Shown here: in pieces, positions 38,371 to 48,570 of the stretch
How positions within the stretch are numbered: the stretch's first letter is position 1
How the letters are laid out: each line of letters opens with the position of its first letter
From: Kordiimonadaceae bacterium
GTDB lineage: Bacteria > Pseudomonadota > Alphaproteobacteria > Sphingomonadales > Kordiimonadaceae
Direction of reading: 5' to 3'
Assembly (NCBI GenBank): GCA_017640725.1
Contig: JAEPQB010000002.1
Coordinates: 558,001 to 622,000 of the forward strand
Length of the DNA stretch: 64,000 nucleotides
Position numbers and translations under genes: made by a program
Notes under the pieces: model-generated
Databases searched by the model: none
What the model was told of the DNA's origin: nothing
What the model saw: the letters and a program-made list of their open reading frames with translations, nothing else

Positions 38371-40293
38371 CTAATCCCTGTTCCCACCATTTGCGTTCAG
38401 GTACCCGTTTTCTTCCAGATAATCGATAATCTGGTCGGCGCAGGTTTCTGCGTCCGCTTCTGCGGTTTTCACGTGAATGGCGGCGCGCTCAGGCTCTTCG
38501 TACGGGCTGTCATAGCCTGTGAAGTTTTTGATCTCACCCGCCTGGGCCTTTTTATAAAGGCCCTTGGGGTCACGCTCTGCGCACACTTCAATGGGCGTGT
38601 CGACAAACACTTCGATGAACTCACCCTCGGCCATCAGGTCATGCACCATGCGGCGCTCAGCCCGGAAGGGGGAGATGAAGCTGGTCATCACCATCAGGCC
38701 GGCGTCCACCATCAGTTTGGCAACCTCACCCACACGGCGGATGTTTTCCACCCGGTCCGCGTCCGTGAAGCCAAGGTCCTGATTGAGGCCATGGCGCACA
38801 TTGTCGCCGTCCAGCGTATAGGTGTGGCGGCCACGGGCGAACAGGCGCTTTTCAACGATGTTTGCGATCGTTGATTTGCCAGAACCAGAAAGGCCTGTGA
38901 ACCACAGCACGGCTGGGCGCTGATGCTTCTGGTCGGCGCGGGCGTTTTTGTTCACATCGAGCGCTTGCCAGTGAATGTTGGACGCACGGCGCAGGGCAAA
39001 GTCAATCATGCCGACACCAACGGTGGTGTTCGTCAGCCGGTCAATGATGATGAAAGCGCCGGTTTCCTTGTTGTCGCCGTAAGCGTCAAACGCGATGCGG
39101 CTGTCGAGGCCGATGTTGCACACGCCGATCTCGTTCAGTTCAAGCTGCTTGGCAGCCGCTTTCGCCAGCGTGTTCACATTGATTTTGTGCTTCAGGTCCG
39201 TCACCGCACCCGGAATGATTTTGTTCGCGGTTTTAAACAGATAAGGCCGACCCGGCAGCATGGCATCGTCATGCATCCAGATGATTTTGGCTTCAAACTG
39301 GTCCGCCACTTCTGGTGGATGGTCCTTGCCAGCGATGATGTCGCCGCGGGAAATGTCGATCTCATCCTCAAGCGTGAGGGTGATCGCCTCGCCTGCAACG
39401 GCTTCGTCCAGGTCACCGTCATACGTCACGATGGATTTGACCCGGCTTTCCTGCGCACTTGGCAGCGCCTTGATCGGGTCACCCACTTTAATGGTGCCGC
39501 TCGCGACCGTGCCGGAGAAACCGCGGAAATCCAGGTTCGGGCGGTTCACCCACTGCACAGGCAGGCGGAAGTCCGCAGCCTGGCGCGCATCACCCACCTG
39601 CACATTTTCAAGATAATGCATCAGCGACGGGCCTTCGTACCACGGTGTGGCGTCCGAACTTTCGATGATATTGTCACCTTTGAGCGCCGAAAGCGGGATG
39701 GTGACAATGTCTTCAAAGCCGAAGTCTTTGGCAAAGGCGCGGTAATCGGCGTCAATCTCGTTCAGCACGTCCTGGCTATAGTCAACAAGGTCCATCTTGT
39801 TAACGGCAAGCACAATGCGCTTGATACCCAGAAGCGAGCAAATGAAGCTGTGACGACGGGTTTGCGTTAACACACCCCGGCGCGCATCAATCAGCAGAAT
39901 GGCAACATCAGCGGTAGACGCACCGGTTGCCATGTTGCGGGTATATTGCTCATGGCCCGGCGTATCCGCGACAATGAACTTGCGCTTGTCAGTGGAGAAG
40001 AAGCGGTACGCCACATCGATGGTGATGCCTTGCTCCCGCTCTGCAGCCAAACCGTCCACGAGAAGCGCAAAGTCAATCTCCTGGCCTTGCGTGCCCATTT
40101 TTTTACTGTCGGCTTCAAGCGCGTTCAGTTGATCCTCAAAAATGAGCTTGCTGTCATACAGCAAACGACCAATGAGCGTTGATTTGCCATCATCCACGCT
40201 GCCGCAGGTGATGAAGCGCAGCATGGATTTCTCTTCCTGCGCCTTAAGGTATGCTGCGATGTCTTCAGCAATGAGGTCGGACTGGTGCGCCAT
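38371..40293 (-). CDS. cysNC: Sulfate adenylyltransferase subunit 1/adenylylsulfate kinase fusion (CysN-CysC)
   Basis: Bifunctional enzyme for sulfate activation. The first 430 residues are the EF-Tu-like GTPase that drives ATP sulfurylase (P-loop [14 protein letters not shown] near residue 32, D-T-P-G-H-E, NKMDLVD). The C-terminal 180 residues are APS kinase ([18 protein letters not shown], then [15 protein letters not shown]). With CysD it makes APS and then PAPS. Such fusions (NodQ type) are common. The start overlaps the CysD stop by one base, so they are coupled. PAPS would feed the five sulfotransferase-type genes in the window. Confidence 0.96.
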   Translation of the reverse strand: MAHQSDLIAEDIAAYLKAQEEKSMLRFITCGSVDDGKSTLIGRLLYDSKLIFEDQLNALEADSKKMGTQGQEIDFALLVDGLAAEREQGITIDVAYRFFSTDKRKFIVADTPGHEQYTRNMATGASTADVAILLIDARRGVLTQTRRHSFICSLLGIKRIVLAVNKMDLVDYSQDVLNEIDADYRAFAKDFGFEDIVTIPLSALKGDNIIESSDATPWYEGPSLMHYLENVQVGDARQAADFRLPVQWVNRPNLDFRGFSGTVASGTIKVGDPIKALPSAQESRVKSIVTYDGDLDEAVAGEAITLTLEDEIDISRGDIIAGKDHPPEVADQFEAKIIWMHDDAMLPGRPYLFKTANKIIPGAVTDLKHKINVNTLAKAAAKQLELNEIGVCNIGLDSRIAFDAYGDNKETGAFIIIDRLTNTTVGVGMIDFALRRASNIHWQALDVNKNARADQKHQRPAVLWFTGLSGSGKSTIANIVEKRLFARGRHTYTLDGDNVRHGLNQDLGFTDADRVENIRRVGEVAKLMVDAGLMVMTSFISPFRAERRMVHDLMAEGEFIEVFVDTPIEVCAERDPKGLYKKAQAGEIKNFTGYDSPYEEPERAAIHVKTAEADAETCADQIIDYLEENGYLNANGGNRD

Positions 40294-41198
40294 TAGAAGT
40301 ACCCCTCTTGCTTTTTCTTTTCCATGCTGGCGGCGCTGTCATGGTCAATGACGCGGCCTTGCCGCTCTGAACTGGTGGTCAGGAGCATTTCCTGAATAAC
40401 GTCTTCAAGCGTGTCGGCTTCGCTTTCCACAGCGCCCGTAAGCGGGTAGCAGCCAAGGGTGCGGAAACGCACTGATTTCATCATTGGCTCTTCGCCGTCT
40501 TCCATGGGCATGCGGTCATCATCAACCATGAAGAGCTGGCCATCGCGTTCCACCACCGGGCGCTTTTTCGACAGGTAAAGCGATGGGATCGGAATATTCT
40601 CCAGGTGGATATACTGCCAGATATCAAGCTCGGTCCAGTTGGACATGGGAAATACGCGGATGCTCTCGCCCGGGTTCTTGCGGGCGTTATAAAGGTTCCA
40701 GAGTTCCGGGCGCTGGTTCTTCGGGTCCCAGCGGTGCTGCGCAGAGCGGAAAGAAAACACACGCTCTTTCGCGCGGGATTTTTCCTCATCCCGGCGGGCG
40801 CCGCCGAAGGCTGCATCAAAACCGTATTTATCGAGCGCAGCCTTGAGCGCCTGCGTTTTCATAATATCGGTATGGGTGGCACTACCGTGCGTGAAGGGGC
40901 CAACGCCAGCTTTCACGCCTTCTTCGTTGATGTGCACCAACAGCTCAAGCCCAAGATCCTTCGCCATCTTGTCGCGAAACGCGATCATTTCCCGGAACTT
41001 CCAGGTGGTGTCTACGTGCAACAATGGGAACGGAGGTTTGCTGGGGTAAAATGCCTTCATGGCAACATGCAGCATCACCGCACTGTCTTTACCAACAGAA
41101 TAGAGCATTACGGGGTTTTCGGCTTCCGCCGCAACCTCGCGCATGATCTGTATGCTTTCGGCCTCAAGCCGCTTGAGGTGTGTAAGTGTCTTGGTCAT
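40293..41198 (-). CDS. cysD: Sulfate adenylyltransferase subunit 2 (CysD)
   Basis: Catalytic subunit of ATP sulfurylase, 301 residues. The PP-loop [17 protein letters not shown] and [24 protein letters not shown] are diagnostic. The ATG at 41198 is chosen since the protein then starts [21 protein letters not shown], a regular CysD N-terminus; the frame begins 15 codons earlier. First gene of the cysD-cysNC operon. Confidence 0.96.
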   Translation of the reverse strand: MTKTLTHLKRLEAESIQIMREVAAEAENPVMLYSVGKDSAVMLHVAMKAFYPSKPPFPLLHVDTTWKFREMIAFRDKMAKDLGLELLVHINEEGVKAGVGPFTHGSATHTDIMKTQALKAALDKYGFDAAFGGARRDEEKSRAKERVFSFRSAQHRWDPKNQRPELWNLYNARKNPGESIRVFPMSNWTELDIWQYIHLENIPIPSLYLSKKRPVVERDGQLFMVDDDRMPMEDGEEPMMKSVRFRTLGCYPLTGAVESEADTLEDVIQEMLLTTSSERQGRVIDHDSAASMEKKKQEGYF

Positions 41199-41711
41199 GA
41201 AATGAACGCGCCAGCCTTTGGAACTATAGAAATTTCTGAACAATTAAATCATCAGGCTTTTAAAGATGGGGAGGGTGTAGCGCAAGGATAAGCGACAGAG
41301 AAAACAATTTTTTCTATTTGAGGCCTTCAGAGGCACTTAATTGGAAAAAATTTTCGTGATCAAGGGGCTTTTCCTATCAATGCGCAAGGACGCGCCAATC
41401 AAAACAGCATGAACACCTAAAAAGGCGACAGCTTTAGATCACCCTCAAGCGCATGGAGTCGGCATTTAGGAGAGAGAATTTCCCGCAAGCGATGCTCTGC
41501 CGCCGCCAAACAGCTGCAGAAAGCCGGCGCGCGCCCCCCATATGATGTTCGGTACAAATAACAGCATAAAAATCTGCGCCTGCTGCGGAAATTCTGACAT
41601 TTCGGAACATAATGGGCGTCAGGTGTTTAAACTTTTACTTGCTGCTTGCCTGCGCGCGGCAAGGGTGATATCGCTCCTGCCTAGTTTGTTTACGCAGCGG
41701 GAATTAACCAC
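41199..41711. other. Intergenic region between cysD and methyltransferase genes
   Basis: About 510 bases between divergent genes, hence at least two promoters. No open frame on either strand looks real; a 168-codon frame beginning at 41542 mostly overlaps the methyltransferase gene out of frame. I see no clear promoter, RNA or terminator. Confidence 0.5.
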
Positions 41712-42377
41712 ATGTCTGATAAAGATTTGGCAACCAGGGCGGCCATCTCTGGAAATCCTTTCAAAGAATCCAGTTATTTTGAGCAAGCGGAAATGTCGCT
41801 TGATCGCCATTGGAAGCATTATATTGAGCCAATTGTTGGCACACGCACTTACGACCTTGCGGTTGATCTCGCTGTTGGTTGGGGCCGCAACACAGAAATG
41901 TTGCGCCGGATTTGCAACAAAGTTGTTGGCGTTGATATCAACCAGGAAAGCATCGACTATTGTGAAGAGCGTTTCAAAGATGTCGACAATGTCAGCTTCA
42001 TCAAAACTGATGGTGCTCAGCTCAAAGGCATCGAAGACAACTCAGTAGACCTGATGTACTGCTTTGACGCCATGGTGCACTTCCAGCCAGAAGTTGTTGA
42101 TTCTTATGTTGCAGAGTTTGCCCGCGTGCTGAAGCCAGGCGGATTTGGTTTCATTCACCATTCCAACTGGACAAACGCACTCGGCGGCAACTTCCAGGAA
42201 CAGCCACACTGGCGCAACTATATGAGCAGCGAATTGTTCAGCTACTTCATTTACCGCGAAGGCCTGACAATGCTTGAGCAAAAAATCATCAACTGGGATG
42301 AGAGCATCGAAAACGCCGCTGAAACTCAGGGGTTTGTTGAAAACCTTGATTGCATCAGCTGCTTCACAAAAGAATAA
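41712..42377 (+). CDS. Class I SAM-dependent methyltransferase
   Basis: A 221-residue methyltransferase with motif I VDLAVGWGRNTEMLRRI, VVGVDINQESIDYC, and post-I FARVLKPGGFGFIHH. It lies 23 bases upstream of a sulfotransferase gene on the same strand. A sugar O-methylation role in the capsule is likely by context only. Confidence 0.85.
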   Translation: MSDKDLATRAAISGNPFKESSYFEQAEMSLDRHWKHYIEPIVGTRTYDLAVDLAVGWGRNTEMLRRICNKVVGVDINQESIDYCEERFKDVDNVSFIKTDGAQLKGIEDNSVDLMYCFDAMVHFQPEVVDSYVAEFARVLKPGGFGFIHHSNWTNALGGNFQEQPHWRNYMSSELFSYFIYREGLTMLEQKIINWDESIENAAETQGFVENLDCISCFTKE

Positions 42378-42400
42378 GCCAGTAAGCCGTACTTCTGTAT

Positions 42401-43423
42401 ATGTCTAAGCATCACTTTCAAATTGGCGAAGCCAACCACGCGGACCCAAAAACAATTGTTATTTTGGGTGTCGCGCGTGGCGGCACGTCTATGGTTGCTG
42501 GTGCAGCGCGCGAGATGGGTATCGACCTCGGGCAGCACCTCGGTGAAAACCATGAAGACCGTCGCTTTCTGTCGAAAGACCTGAAGGATGTGCGAGAACG
42601 CATAGCGGTGCGAAACGCAGAAGCCGAGACCTGGGGCTGGAAGATGCCTCACTCGCTGGAGTATATTGAGCAGATCGAAGGTGAACTGCGCAATCCGCAC
42701 ATTGTTTTGGTGTGGCGCAATACACTGGCGTCTGCCATCAGCCAGGTGAACCGGTCGGATGCTGACATTCATACAGCGCTAAGGTTCAGTTCCAATCGTC
42801 TGATGGAGATGGTACAAAAGGTCAAGCTGCTGAACAGCCCGACTTTGCTGATCAACTATGACGCTGCGATAAAAGACAAAGAAGAGTTTCTGACCACCTA
42901 TGCTGAATTCATGGGTGTGGAACTCACTGACGACATGCGCCAGCGCTGTCTGCAGTTCATTGACCCGTCGGTTGGGTATCAGCAAGTTTCTTCCACCTTC
43001 TATCAGGCAGATTATGTTGGTCAGGTGGCGTGCAGCGAGCCCGTAAAAAGTCACCGCGTTCTGCGTCAGGTTGCTGAAAACGAAGAAACCGGCCAATGGA
43101 CCATTGAGGGCAAAGGCCCCAAGATTGTGTTTCGCGTCAGCAAGAAACACAAACTACCAGAAAAATTCTTCCTGCAAGTCACCAACACTCATGCGGAAGA
43201 CCAGCGTTGTCGTCTGTTCTTTGACTTCGATTGGCAATTCAGTCCAGCCATGATCAAATGGCTGATTATTCCGCACGGAACGCATGTTTTTGAAGTGACA
43301 AGCAACGGCCAGCTTATTCGCGCGGCACTGGAACCATCTGGTGAGCCAGAGGGCCCTTCTCATCTGCAGGATGCGGCCATTTTCCACAAAGCCGATGTAC
43401 CAGCCGAGGCTGAAAACGCCTAG
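42401..43423 (+). CDS. Sulfotransferase family protein
   Basis: A 340-residue P-loop sulfotransferase-type protein. TIVILGVARGGTSMVAGAAR near the N-terminus is the PAPS loop and HIVLVWRNTLASAISQVNR about 90 residues later the 3'-phosphate region. The C-terminal third (residues 220-330) is a separate beta-rich domain of unknown role. It follows the methyltransferase gene and converges with the next gene; the stops overlap by four bases. Likely transfers sulfate from PAPS onto a capsule sugar. Confidence 0.78.
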   Translation: MSKHHFQIGEANHADPKTIVILGVARGGTSMVAGAAREMGIDLGQHLGENHEDRRFLSKDLKDVRERIAVRNAEAETWGWKMPHSLEYIEQIEGELRNPHIVLVWRNTLASAISQVNRSDADIHTALRFSSNRLMEMVQKVKLLNSPTLLINYDAAIKDKEEFLTTYAEFMGVELTDDMRQRCLQFIDPSVGYQQVSSTFYQADYVGQVACSEPVKSHRVLRQVAENEETGQWTIEGKGPKIVFRVSKKHKLPEKFFLQVTNTHAEDQRCRLFFDFDWQFSPAMIKWLIIPHGTHVFEVTSNGQLIRAALEPSGEPEGPSHLQDAAIFHKADVPAEAENA

Positions 43424-44508
43424 CTGACGTGAAGCCCGAACTGGTCAATGAGTTGACGCTTCATCGGCAGGGTGACAGCGTCCACACCTTTTATGGGGCG
43501 AGCATAGTCTTTGAAGGACTGCGCAGGCTTACCTTCATCAATTGGAAGACCAATAAACTCTGAAGCCTGAGTGACGATTTGCTCCGGCTTTTGCACCAGC
43601 TCTTCGGCGTCAATCGAAAGCACATTATCCAGTTTGCCCAATAGCCCATCCAGAATGGCTTCCTGGCGCAAAAGTGCCTTTGACCAGCGCAGCGTTGCCA
43701 GCATTGTCACTTTTTGCGGGTTCACCGGGTGCGGTTTTCCAGCAGGCGCCTGAGCCGCAAACCGAAGCCGCGAGCGCTCAAGAAGTTCGCTGGCAAATGC
43801 ATGGTCAAAGCGTGCAGGGTGGCGCAGCATCAGCACTTTCGCCCGCCTGGCATTCAACGCACGCGCAAACCGTTCCTGTGTCAGGTTCGTGTGCGTCAGC
43901 AACCCATCCAAAAGGTCGGTCTGCACCAGGGTCGCCCACGGCTTTTCTGTCACTGCAACCCGTTCGGCGTTGGCGAAAAAACGGCTCGTTTGAAAGGTAT
44001 CAACCAGCTTCAGCCAGTCCAGCATGGGGCGCCCCAAATGTTCATCAAAACGCACGCCTGTGGCCCCGCTCAGCAATTGATTGAGGAAGTCTGCCTTGCC
44101 GTAAGGCGCCGACAGCATCACGAGAGGCGACGAGGACCGTTCTCTGTCAGTTGGACCGACATTGACAAGCTCAGGCATGTTGTCAGCCCGCAGCATCGAA
44201 AACTCGTAAGTGCCTGAAACAATTGTTTTTTCAGGGTATTTCTTCTGCAACTGGCGCACCAACTGCAGTTCACCCTTGCGGCAAAAGACAAGCACAGTGG
44301 AAATTTTAGGCGGTACCTTGCCCTGGTATGACGCGCAGTCGCGCATCACCAAATCACCAGAAACACCACGAGACTTGATATGTTTGATGAACTCACCGTC
44401 AGCGACCAAAAGGCATGACCCGTTCAGGCGGGTAATGACCCGCTGCCACTGCCACTCAAGGACATGCAGCTGAAATCGACGCCAGTAAAAATCATCATGG
44501 TCAAAAAT
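43420..44508 (-). CDS. Sulfotransferase-like protein, probable ATT start
   Basis: The first regular start codon in this frame is TTG at 44409, but the frame is open back to 44532 and codes for normal-looking protein (IFDHDDFYWRRFQLHVLEW). ATT at 44506-44508 has GGGAG seven bases upstream and lies two bases after the stop of the gene at 44511, so I annotate it as the start (362 residues). PLVMLSAPYGKADFLNQLL stands for the PAPS loop, with the usual basic pair altered, and KVLMLRHPARFDHAFASEL for the 3'-phosphate region. Close kin of the protein at 19537, sharing the N-terminal layout. Catalysis is uncertain. TTG at 44409 or a sequencing error remain possible. Confidence 0.6.
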   Translation of the reverse strand: MFDHDDFYWRRFQLHVLEWQWQRVITRLNGSCLLVADGEFIKHIKSRGVSGDLVMRDCASYQGKVPPKISTVLVFCRKGELQLVRQLQKKYPEKTIVSGTYEFSMLRADNMPELVNVGPTDRERSSSPLVMLSAPYGKADFLNQLLSGATGVRFDEHLGRPMLDWLKLVDTFQTSRFFANAERVAVTEKPWATLVQTDLLDGLLTHTNLTQERFARALNARRAKVLMLRHPARFDHAFASELLERSRLRFAAQAPAGKPHPVNPQKVTMLATLRWSKALLRQEAILDGLLGKLDNVLSIDAEELVQKPEQIVTQASEFIGLPIDEGKPAQSFKDYARPIKGVDAVTLPMKRQLIDQFGLHVS

Positions 44509-44510
44509 GG

Positions 44511-45698
44511 TTAGGCTCCCGCAGCCGTCTGCTTATCGCTTCCTTTGGAAAACTGGTCCATCAAATGAAGCGCCTGCTCATTTTTGGGGTCAATTTTCTC
44601 GATGATATATTCTACTACGTCTTTGGCCTTTTCGTATTCCTGCAATCGAATGAGGCAGTTGCCCAACCCTATCCGGGCCTGCAAATGGTCTGGCCACAAG
44701 CTGATGGCTTTTTCAAAACAAGCCCGCGCCAGTTTCGGACGATGGTGGCGCATGTAGACATTTCCCATCTCAAATTCGGTACGGGCAACAGCAAATGCCG
44801 TGTCGTGATCATGGGCGCGATCTTGGGTGTTCAAAATGGGGTCAAACTTGGGTGCCGTCTTGCCTGAAAGGGCAATATGCAGTTTGGCCGAAGCAGTTTT
44901 GCCATTGCTGCGCAAGAAGAGCGCAAAATTATTGTACGCATCTTCAATCGCTTCTTTGCGGGATATCGACTTTTTGATGCCCTTCAGTCGCTCGCGGAAC
45001 AAAGCATCATCATAATCAAGAGCACTTTTTTCGCCCGCTGCCCGCTTGGCAACTTCTTCATACAGGCGGAAATCCACGGGTGAACGCTCATAGACGTCTT
45101 CTGGTTTTATGCCTTCAAGGTCCACCGTATTTTGTGACACCCGGTAGCGCCCTGAAATGGGGGGAATGCCAAGCGCATCGCCAATTTCCTTAGACTGATC
45201 GGTCAGCTTCTCCGTCAGGCACAAAAACCGGAATTGACGCATGATCTCAAACACAGCTTCTTCCCCGAATGGCTGGTCGCGATCCGCCTTCAAACCGGGA
45301 AATGCTTTAAAGAACTGAGATGAAACCGCGTTCTTGGGCCGCTTTTCCAGAAACTCGCGGGCTGTCAGGCGGCGCCCTTCATTCAGCAACATGGAAGACC
45401 GGTATTTGAACTGGGAAACGAAGTGACTGAATGGCTCGCGTATCACAGAAAACAAAGCGACATCATTGGTACCAGCACAGGCAAGCGCCCGCTCTTTGAC
45501 ATGGTGACCATAAACAAACCGAACGGGTTCGCGCTGCTCTGGCGACAGTTCTTCCCAGAAGGGTTGCTGGTTGAAAAACCGCTCAACACTGGTGTGGTTG
45601 CCGTATCCAAAATAGGCATCCTCGCCAAGATGGTCGATAATATGGTGCATGACGGTCGTGCCGCCAGTTTTGGCGACGTGATACCCGAAAATCAGCAT
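44511..45698 (-). CDS. Sulfotransferase with C-terminal TPR repeats
   Basis: A sulfotransferase of about 240 residues is joined to two to three TPR repeats. The PAPS loop is FGYHVAKTGGTTVMHHII and the 3'-phosphate region LFSVIREPFSHFVSQFKYRS, both as in the type 2/heparan-like sulfotransferases. The TPRs lie at about residues 305-385 (FEMGNVYMRHHRPKLARACF, then LGNCLIRLQEYEKAKDVVE). The TPRs may hold it to a capsule assembly complex. It follows kpsC by 66 bases, and the next gene begins two bases after it. Confidence 0.85.
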   Translation of the reverse strand: MLIFGYHVAKTGGTTVMHHIIDHLGEDAYFGYGNHTSVERFFNQQPFWEELSPEQREPVRFVYGHHVKERALACAGTNDVALFSVIREPFSHFVSQFKYRSSMLLNEGRRLTAREFLEKRPKNAVSSQFFKAFPGLKADRDQPFGEEAVFEIMRQFRFLCLTEKLTDQSKEIGDALGIPPISGRYRVSQNTVDLEGIKPEDVYERSPVDFRLYEEVAKRAAGEKSALDYDDALFRERLKGIKKSISRKEAIEDAYNNFALFLRSNGKTASAKLHIALSGKTAPKFDPILNTQDRAHDHDTAFAVARTEFEMGNVYMRHHRPKLARACFEKAISLWPDHLQARIGLGNCLIRLQEYEKAKDVVEYIIEKIDPKNEQALHLMDQFSKGSDKQTAAGA

Positions 45699-45764
45699 TG
45701 GCGAGACTCCACTCAGAAATTGCAGTCTTTATTGCGATTGAACGCCTTGAATGTCAACGACTTG

Positions 45765-47825
45765 TTAGCGTGTAAGAGCTTCCGCCAGATAGCGCGCTTT
45801 CCGCCCCCACCGGCCGATGGCGCCGATCGGTCCGGATTTGGACAATCCGCCAGTGCGATTGGCTTGCGACATTGCCTCAACCAGCTGTTCAGGGCTGGTG
45901 CTTTTGCCACCCGGCCAGCCTACATACCTGCCATATACGCACAAAACGGCGTAAACGAGTGCATCAAGCGGCAGTTTTGCCGTCCGGCGTTCACATGCCA
46001 TCTGGTCGTGGGTCAGGCCCCAACCTGCGTAAAACGGCAAGCCGTATGTGGTAACGGGTTTACCGCGCAGCAAAGCCTCAAACCCGGTAAGGCTTGTCAT
46101 GGTATGAACGGCATCAACCGCATCCAGGCAGTCAATGATATCGGCGTCAATCACTGTCTCGTTCGCGCAGGCGTCGAGTACATCTGTGGGCACGGCCCCT
46201 TCCCGGTTGCCAGTCAGCACATCTGGGTGCGGCTTGAAAATGATGTAAGCATCGGGGTTTGCTTCGCGGACAGTTTTGAGAAGGTCCGCATTCTTGAACA
46301 CATTGGGCGAACCAAACTGAAGGCTGGCGTCGCCTTCTACTTGCCCTGGCACCAAAATAACCTGTTTGTCCCCGGCACGGGTTCTGAAGTCGAGGGACCC
46401 CTGCGTACCCACGTTATATTTGGATACGCGCGCTTCCAGAATTGCCGTCCGAAGCGCGCCGCCTCTGCGTTCCTCGTCGGCGTCAAATGTGTGCGTATTT
46501 AAGAAACTCTCAAGATCACTTGCACAGGTGCTGTCATAGTAGATACCGGCATGGTCCATCACCAGTGACGACGGGCGACGAAGCTCCGCCCCCAGCCCGA
46601 CCGAGCGAATAAATCCATCTTCCATGCGCCAAACCGGAACATTCTGTGGGACTTTTGCTGCCGCTTCATCGTTGGAGCGACCCCACAGGGCAACAATGTC
46701 GCCGTCTTGATACTCAAATTCTTCAAGCGAGCATGGTGTAGTGAAAATGGTTTTTTCAAATGAAGGACCAAAAAATTCGGGAATGAAGCCGCGCTTCCAA
46801 AGGGAAAAGCCCGCAGCAATGACACGTTTCCCAGTGGGCCGTGGCATCTGTTTTTCTGCGACAAGAATATCAAGCACGCGCTCAAGTTCTATGCGCTCCC
46901 CGGTAAAGGGGTCGACATAGCGGGAATAGAGTATGAAGGCGGCAGCAAACAGTTCCTCGAGCGTCCTGTTCGTGGCCCGGTTTTCGCACAATTGCCGGTC
47001 GTGTGTTAGCCCCCAACCGGCGTAAAAGGGTACGCCGTAACAGGTCACTTTTTTGCCGGCCATCAAGCCTTCAAAACCGAGCTGGCTGGTCACCACATAC
47101 ACATGGTCTACCTTCGCCATCAGGGCGTGCGGGTTGCAGTTTTCTGCGACAAACAAAACCCGGTCAGTGTCCCGCGTCGCCATTTCCCGCAGGTCAAAGT
47201 GCCCCTGCTTGGTGCCGGCAAGCACGTCCGGGTGCACCTTCACAATCACAAGGGCTGTCGGGTTTTCTTCAAGGGCAGCTTCCAGCATCTCCTTGAACAT
47301 GCCATCGCTCGCCATGCCGTGCCCGATGGATTTGTCGCCAAAGGTTTGATCCACCACCAGCACTTTTGGGCCCTTGAAGGCTTGCAATTGATCTTTCAAT
47401 TCTGCCGACAGGTCAAAATACGCATGATTATATTTGCTGATCCGCCACTTGAGCATGCGGTTGATCGCGCATCGTGCCCGGGCGGTGAGGTCTTCAGTGA
47501 TCCAGTCATCCTGGTTCAGGAGCTTTTCAAGGTCGCTGGAGCCGTGTGCGTCATAATAGATGCCGCTTTTATCGACAACCAGTGACAAGCGGCGGTCGTC
47601 AATTGACGGATGACTGAGGTAGCCGATAAAACCATCTTCGAGCCGCCAATAGTCCAGCCGGTTTTTCTGTGCGTAAGCCCTTGCTTTTTCGGTATTTTCT
47701 TTTTCGCCCCAGCCGACAACGACGTCGCCTGTGCGTGCGCTCAACCCGTGTGAAACGGGGCACCCCAGCAAAACCGGCAGGGCTTTGTCACGTGCAATGC
47801 CGCGGGAAGCAGTTACCGCTTTCAT
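45765..47825 (-). CDS. kpsC: Kdo linker polymerase (KpsC)
   Basis: KpsC extends the poly-Kdo linker of group 2-type capsules with alternating linkages using two glycosyltransferase units. Two related halves are visible: KVHPDVLAGTKQGHF and YGVPFYAGWGLTHDRQLC in the N-terminal half, and KPHPDVLTGNREGAV and YGLPFYAGWGLTHDQMAC in the C-terminal half. The ATG at 47825 overlaps the kdsB stop as ATGA; an earlier frame start at 47861 falls inside kdsB. Length 686 residues fits KpsC. Part of the kdsA-kdsC-kdsB-kpsC operon. Confidence 0.94.
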   Translation of the reverse strand: MKAVTASRGIARDKALPVLLGCPVSHGLSARTGDVVVGWGEKENTEKARAYAQKNRLDYWRLEDGFIGYLSHPSIDDRRLSLVVDKSGIYYDAHGSSDLEKLLNQDDWITEDLTARARCAINRMLKWRISKYNHAYFDLSAELKDQLQAFKGPKVLVVDQTFGDKSIGHGMASDGMFKEMLEAALEENPTALVIVKVHPDVLAGTKQGHFDLREMATRDTDRVLFVAENCNPHALMAKVDHVYVVTSQLGFEGLMAGKKVTCYGVPFYAGWGLTHDRQLCENRATNRTLEELFAAAFILYSRYVDPFTGERIELERVLDILVAEKQMPRPTGKRVIAAGFSLWKRGFIPEFFGPSFEKTIFTTPCSLEEFEYQDGDIVALWGRSNDEAAAKVPQNVPVWRMEDGFIRSVGLGAELRRPSSLVMDHAGIYYDSTCASDLESFLNTHTFDADEERRGGALRTAILEARVSKYNVGTQGSLDFRTRAGDKQVILVPGQVEGDASLQFGSPNVFKNADLLKTVREANPDAYIIFKPHPDVLTGNREGAVPTDVLDACANETVIDADIIDCLDAVDAVHTMTSLTGFEALLRGKPVTTYGLPFYAGWGLTHDQMACERRTAKLPLDALVYAVLCVYGRYVGWPGGKSTSPEQLVEAMSQANRTGGLSKSGPIGAIGRWGRKARYLAEALTR

Positions 47826-48565
47826 TGCCCCTGCTCCGCCAACACGGCTTCGACTTTCCATACATCATCAGGAATATCCACGCCGATTGATCGAGGACCA
47901 TCATACAAGGACACGTGGATTTTCATGCCATGCCACAGAGCGCGCAGTTGCTCCAGCTTCTCAAGTTGCTCGGTGGGTGCAGGCTCCGCGACTTTGAGGG
48001 AACGCAAAGTTTGCGCCCGGTAAGCATAGATACCGATGTGACGCAGGGGTTCCACCTTGTCGCTCGCGTCGCGCACAAACGGTATCGGCGCGCGGGAAAA
48101 ATAGTGGGCAAAGCCAAACTTGTCGCAGACAACTTTAACAATGTCGGGGCTGGTAAAGTCTGTTGGGTCAGTAATCACGTCGGCAGCCGTCGACAAAGCC
48201 GCCGCTGGGTTTTCTGACAGTGCTTCGCCGACCAGGCGAATGAGCGCAGGGTCAATAAGGGGTTCATCACCCTGAACATTCACGACCACGTCTGCATCAT
48301 CCAGCCCCAACAGGTCCACAAGTTCCGCCAGCCGTTCAGAACCGTTTTCATGGTCCGGCCGGCTCATGACACACTGGCCACCAAAAGCTTTCACCGCGTC
48401 TGCAATGCGGTGGTCATCTGTAGCTATATAGACGTCATCTGCGCTCTCAACCGCCGCAGTAGCTTGACGCCAGACGCGCTCGATCATCGGCTTACCCGCA
48501 ATGGGGGTGAGCGGCTTGCCCGGGAACCGGGTTGACGCATAGCGAGCTGGAATGGCGATTTTCAT
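47822..48565 (-). CDS. kdsB: CMP-Kdo synthetase
   Basis: Activates Kdo as CMP-Kdo for KpsC and KpsS. It begins MKIAIPARYASTRFPGKPL, the nucleotide-binding start of KdsB, with NVQGDEPLIDP near residue 100. The 247-residue length is normal. It overlaps kpsC and follows kdsC by five bases. Confidence 0.96.
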   Translation of the reverse strand: MKIAIPARYASTRFPGKPLTPIAGKPMIERVWRQATAAVESADDVYIATDDHRIADAVKAFGGQCVMSRPDHENGSERLAELVDLLGLDDADVVVNVQGDEPLIDPALIRLVGEALSENPAAALSTAADVITDPTDFTSPDIVKVVCDKFGFAHYFSRAPIPFVRDASDKVEPLRHIGIYAYRAQTLRSLKVAEPAPTEQLEKLEQLRALWHGMKIHVSLYDGPRSIGVDIPDDVWKVEAVLAEQGQ

Positions 48566-48570
48566 AACGC

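Noticed and set aside
38371-41198. CysN-CysC fusion as a novelty
   Set aside because: NodQ-type fusions are well known in alphaproteobacteria.
41542-42048. 168-codon plus frame upstream of and into the methyltransferase gene
   Set aside because: The methyltransferase frame at 41712 has clear family motifs and overlaps it out of frame.
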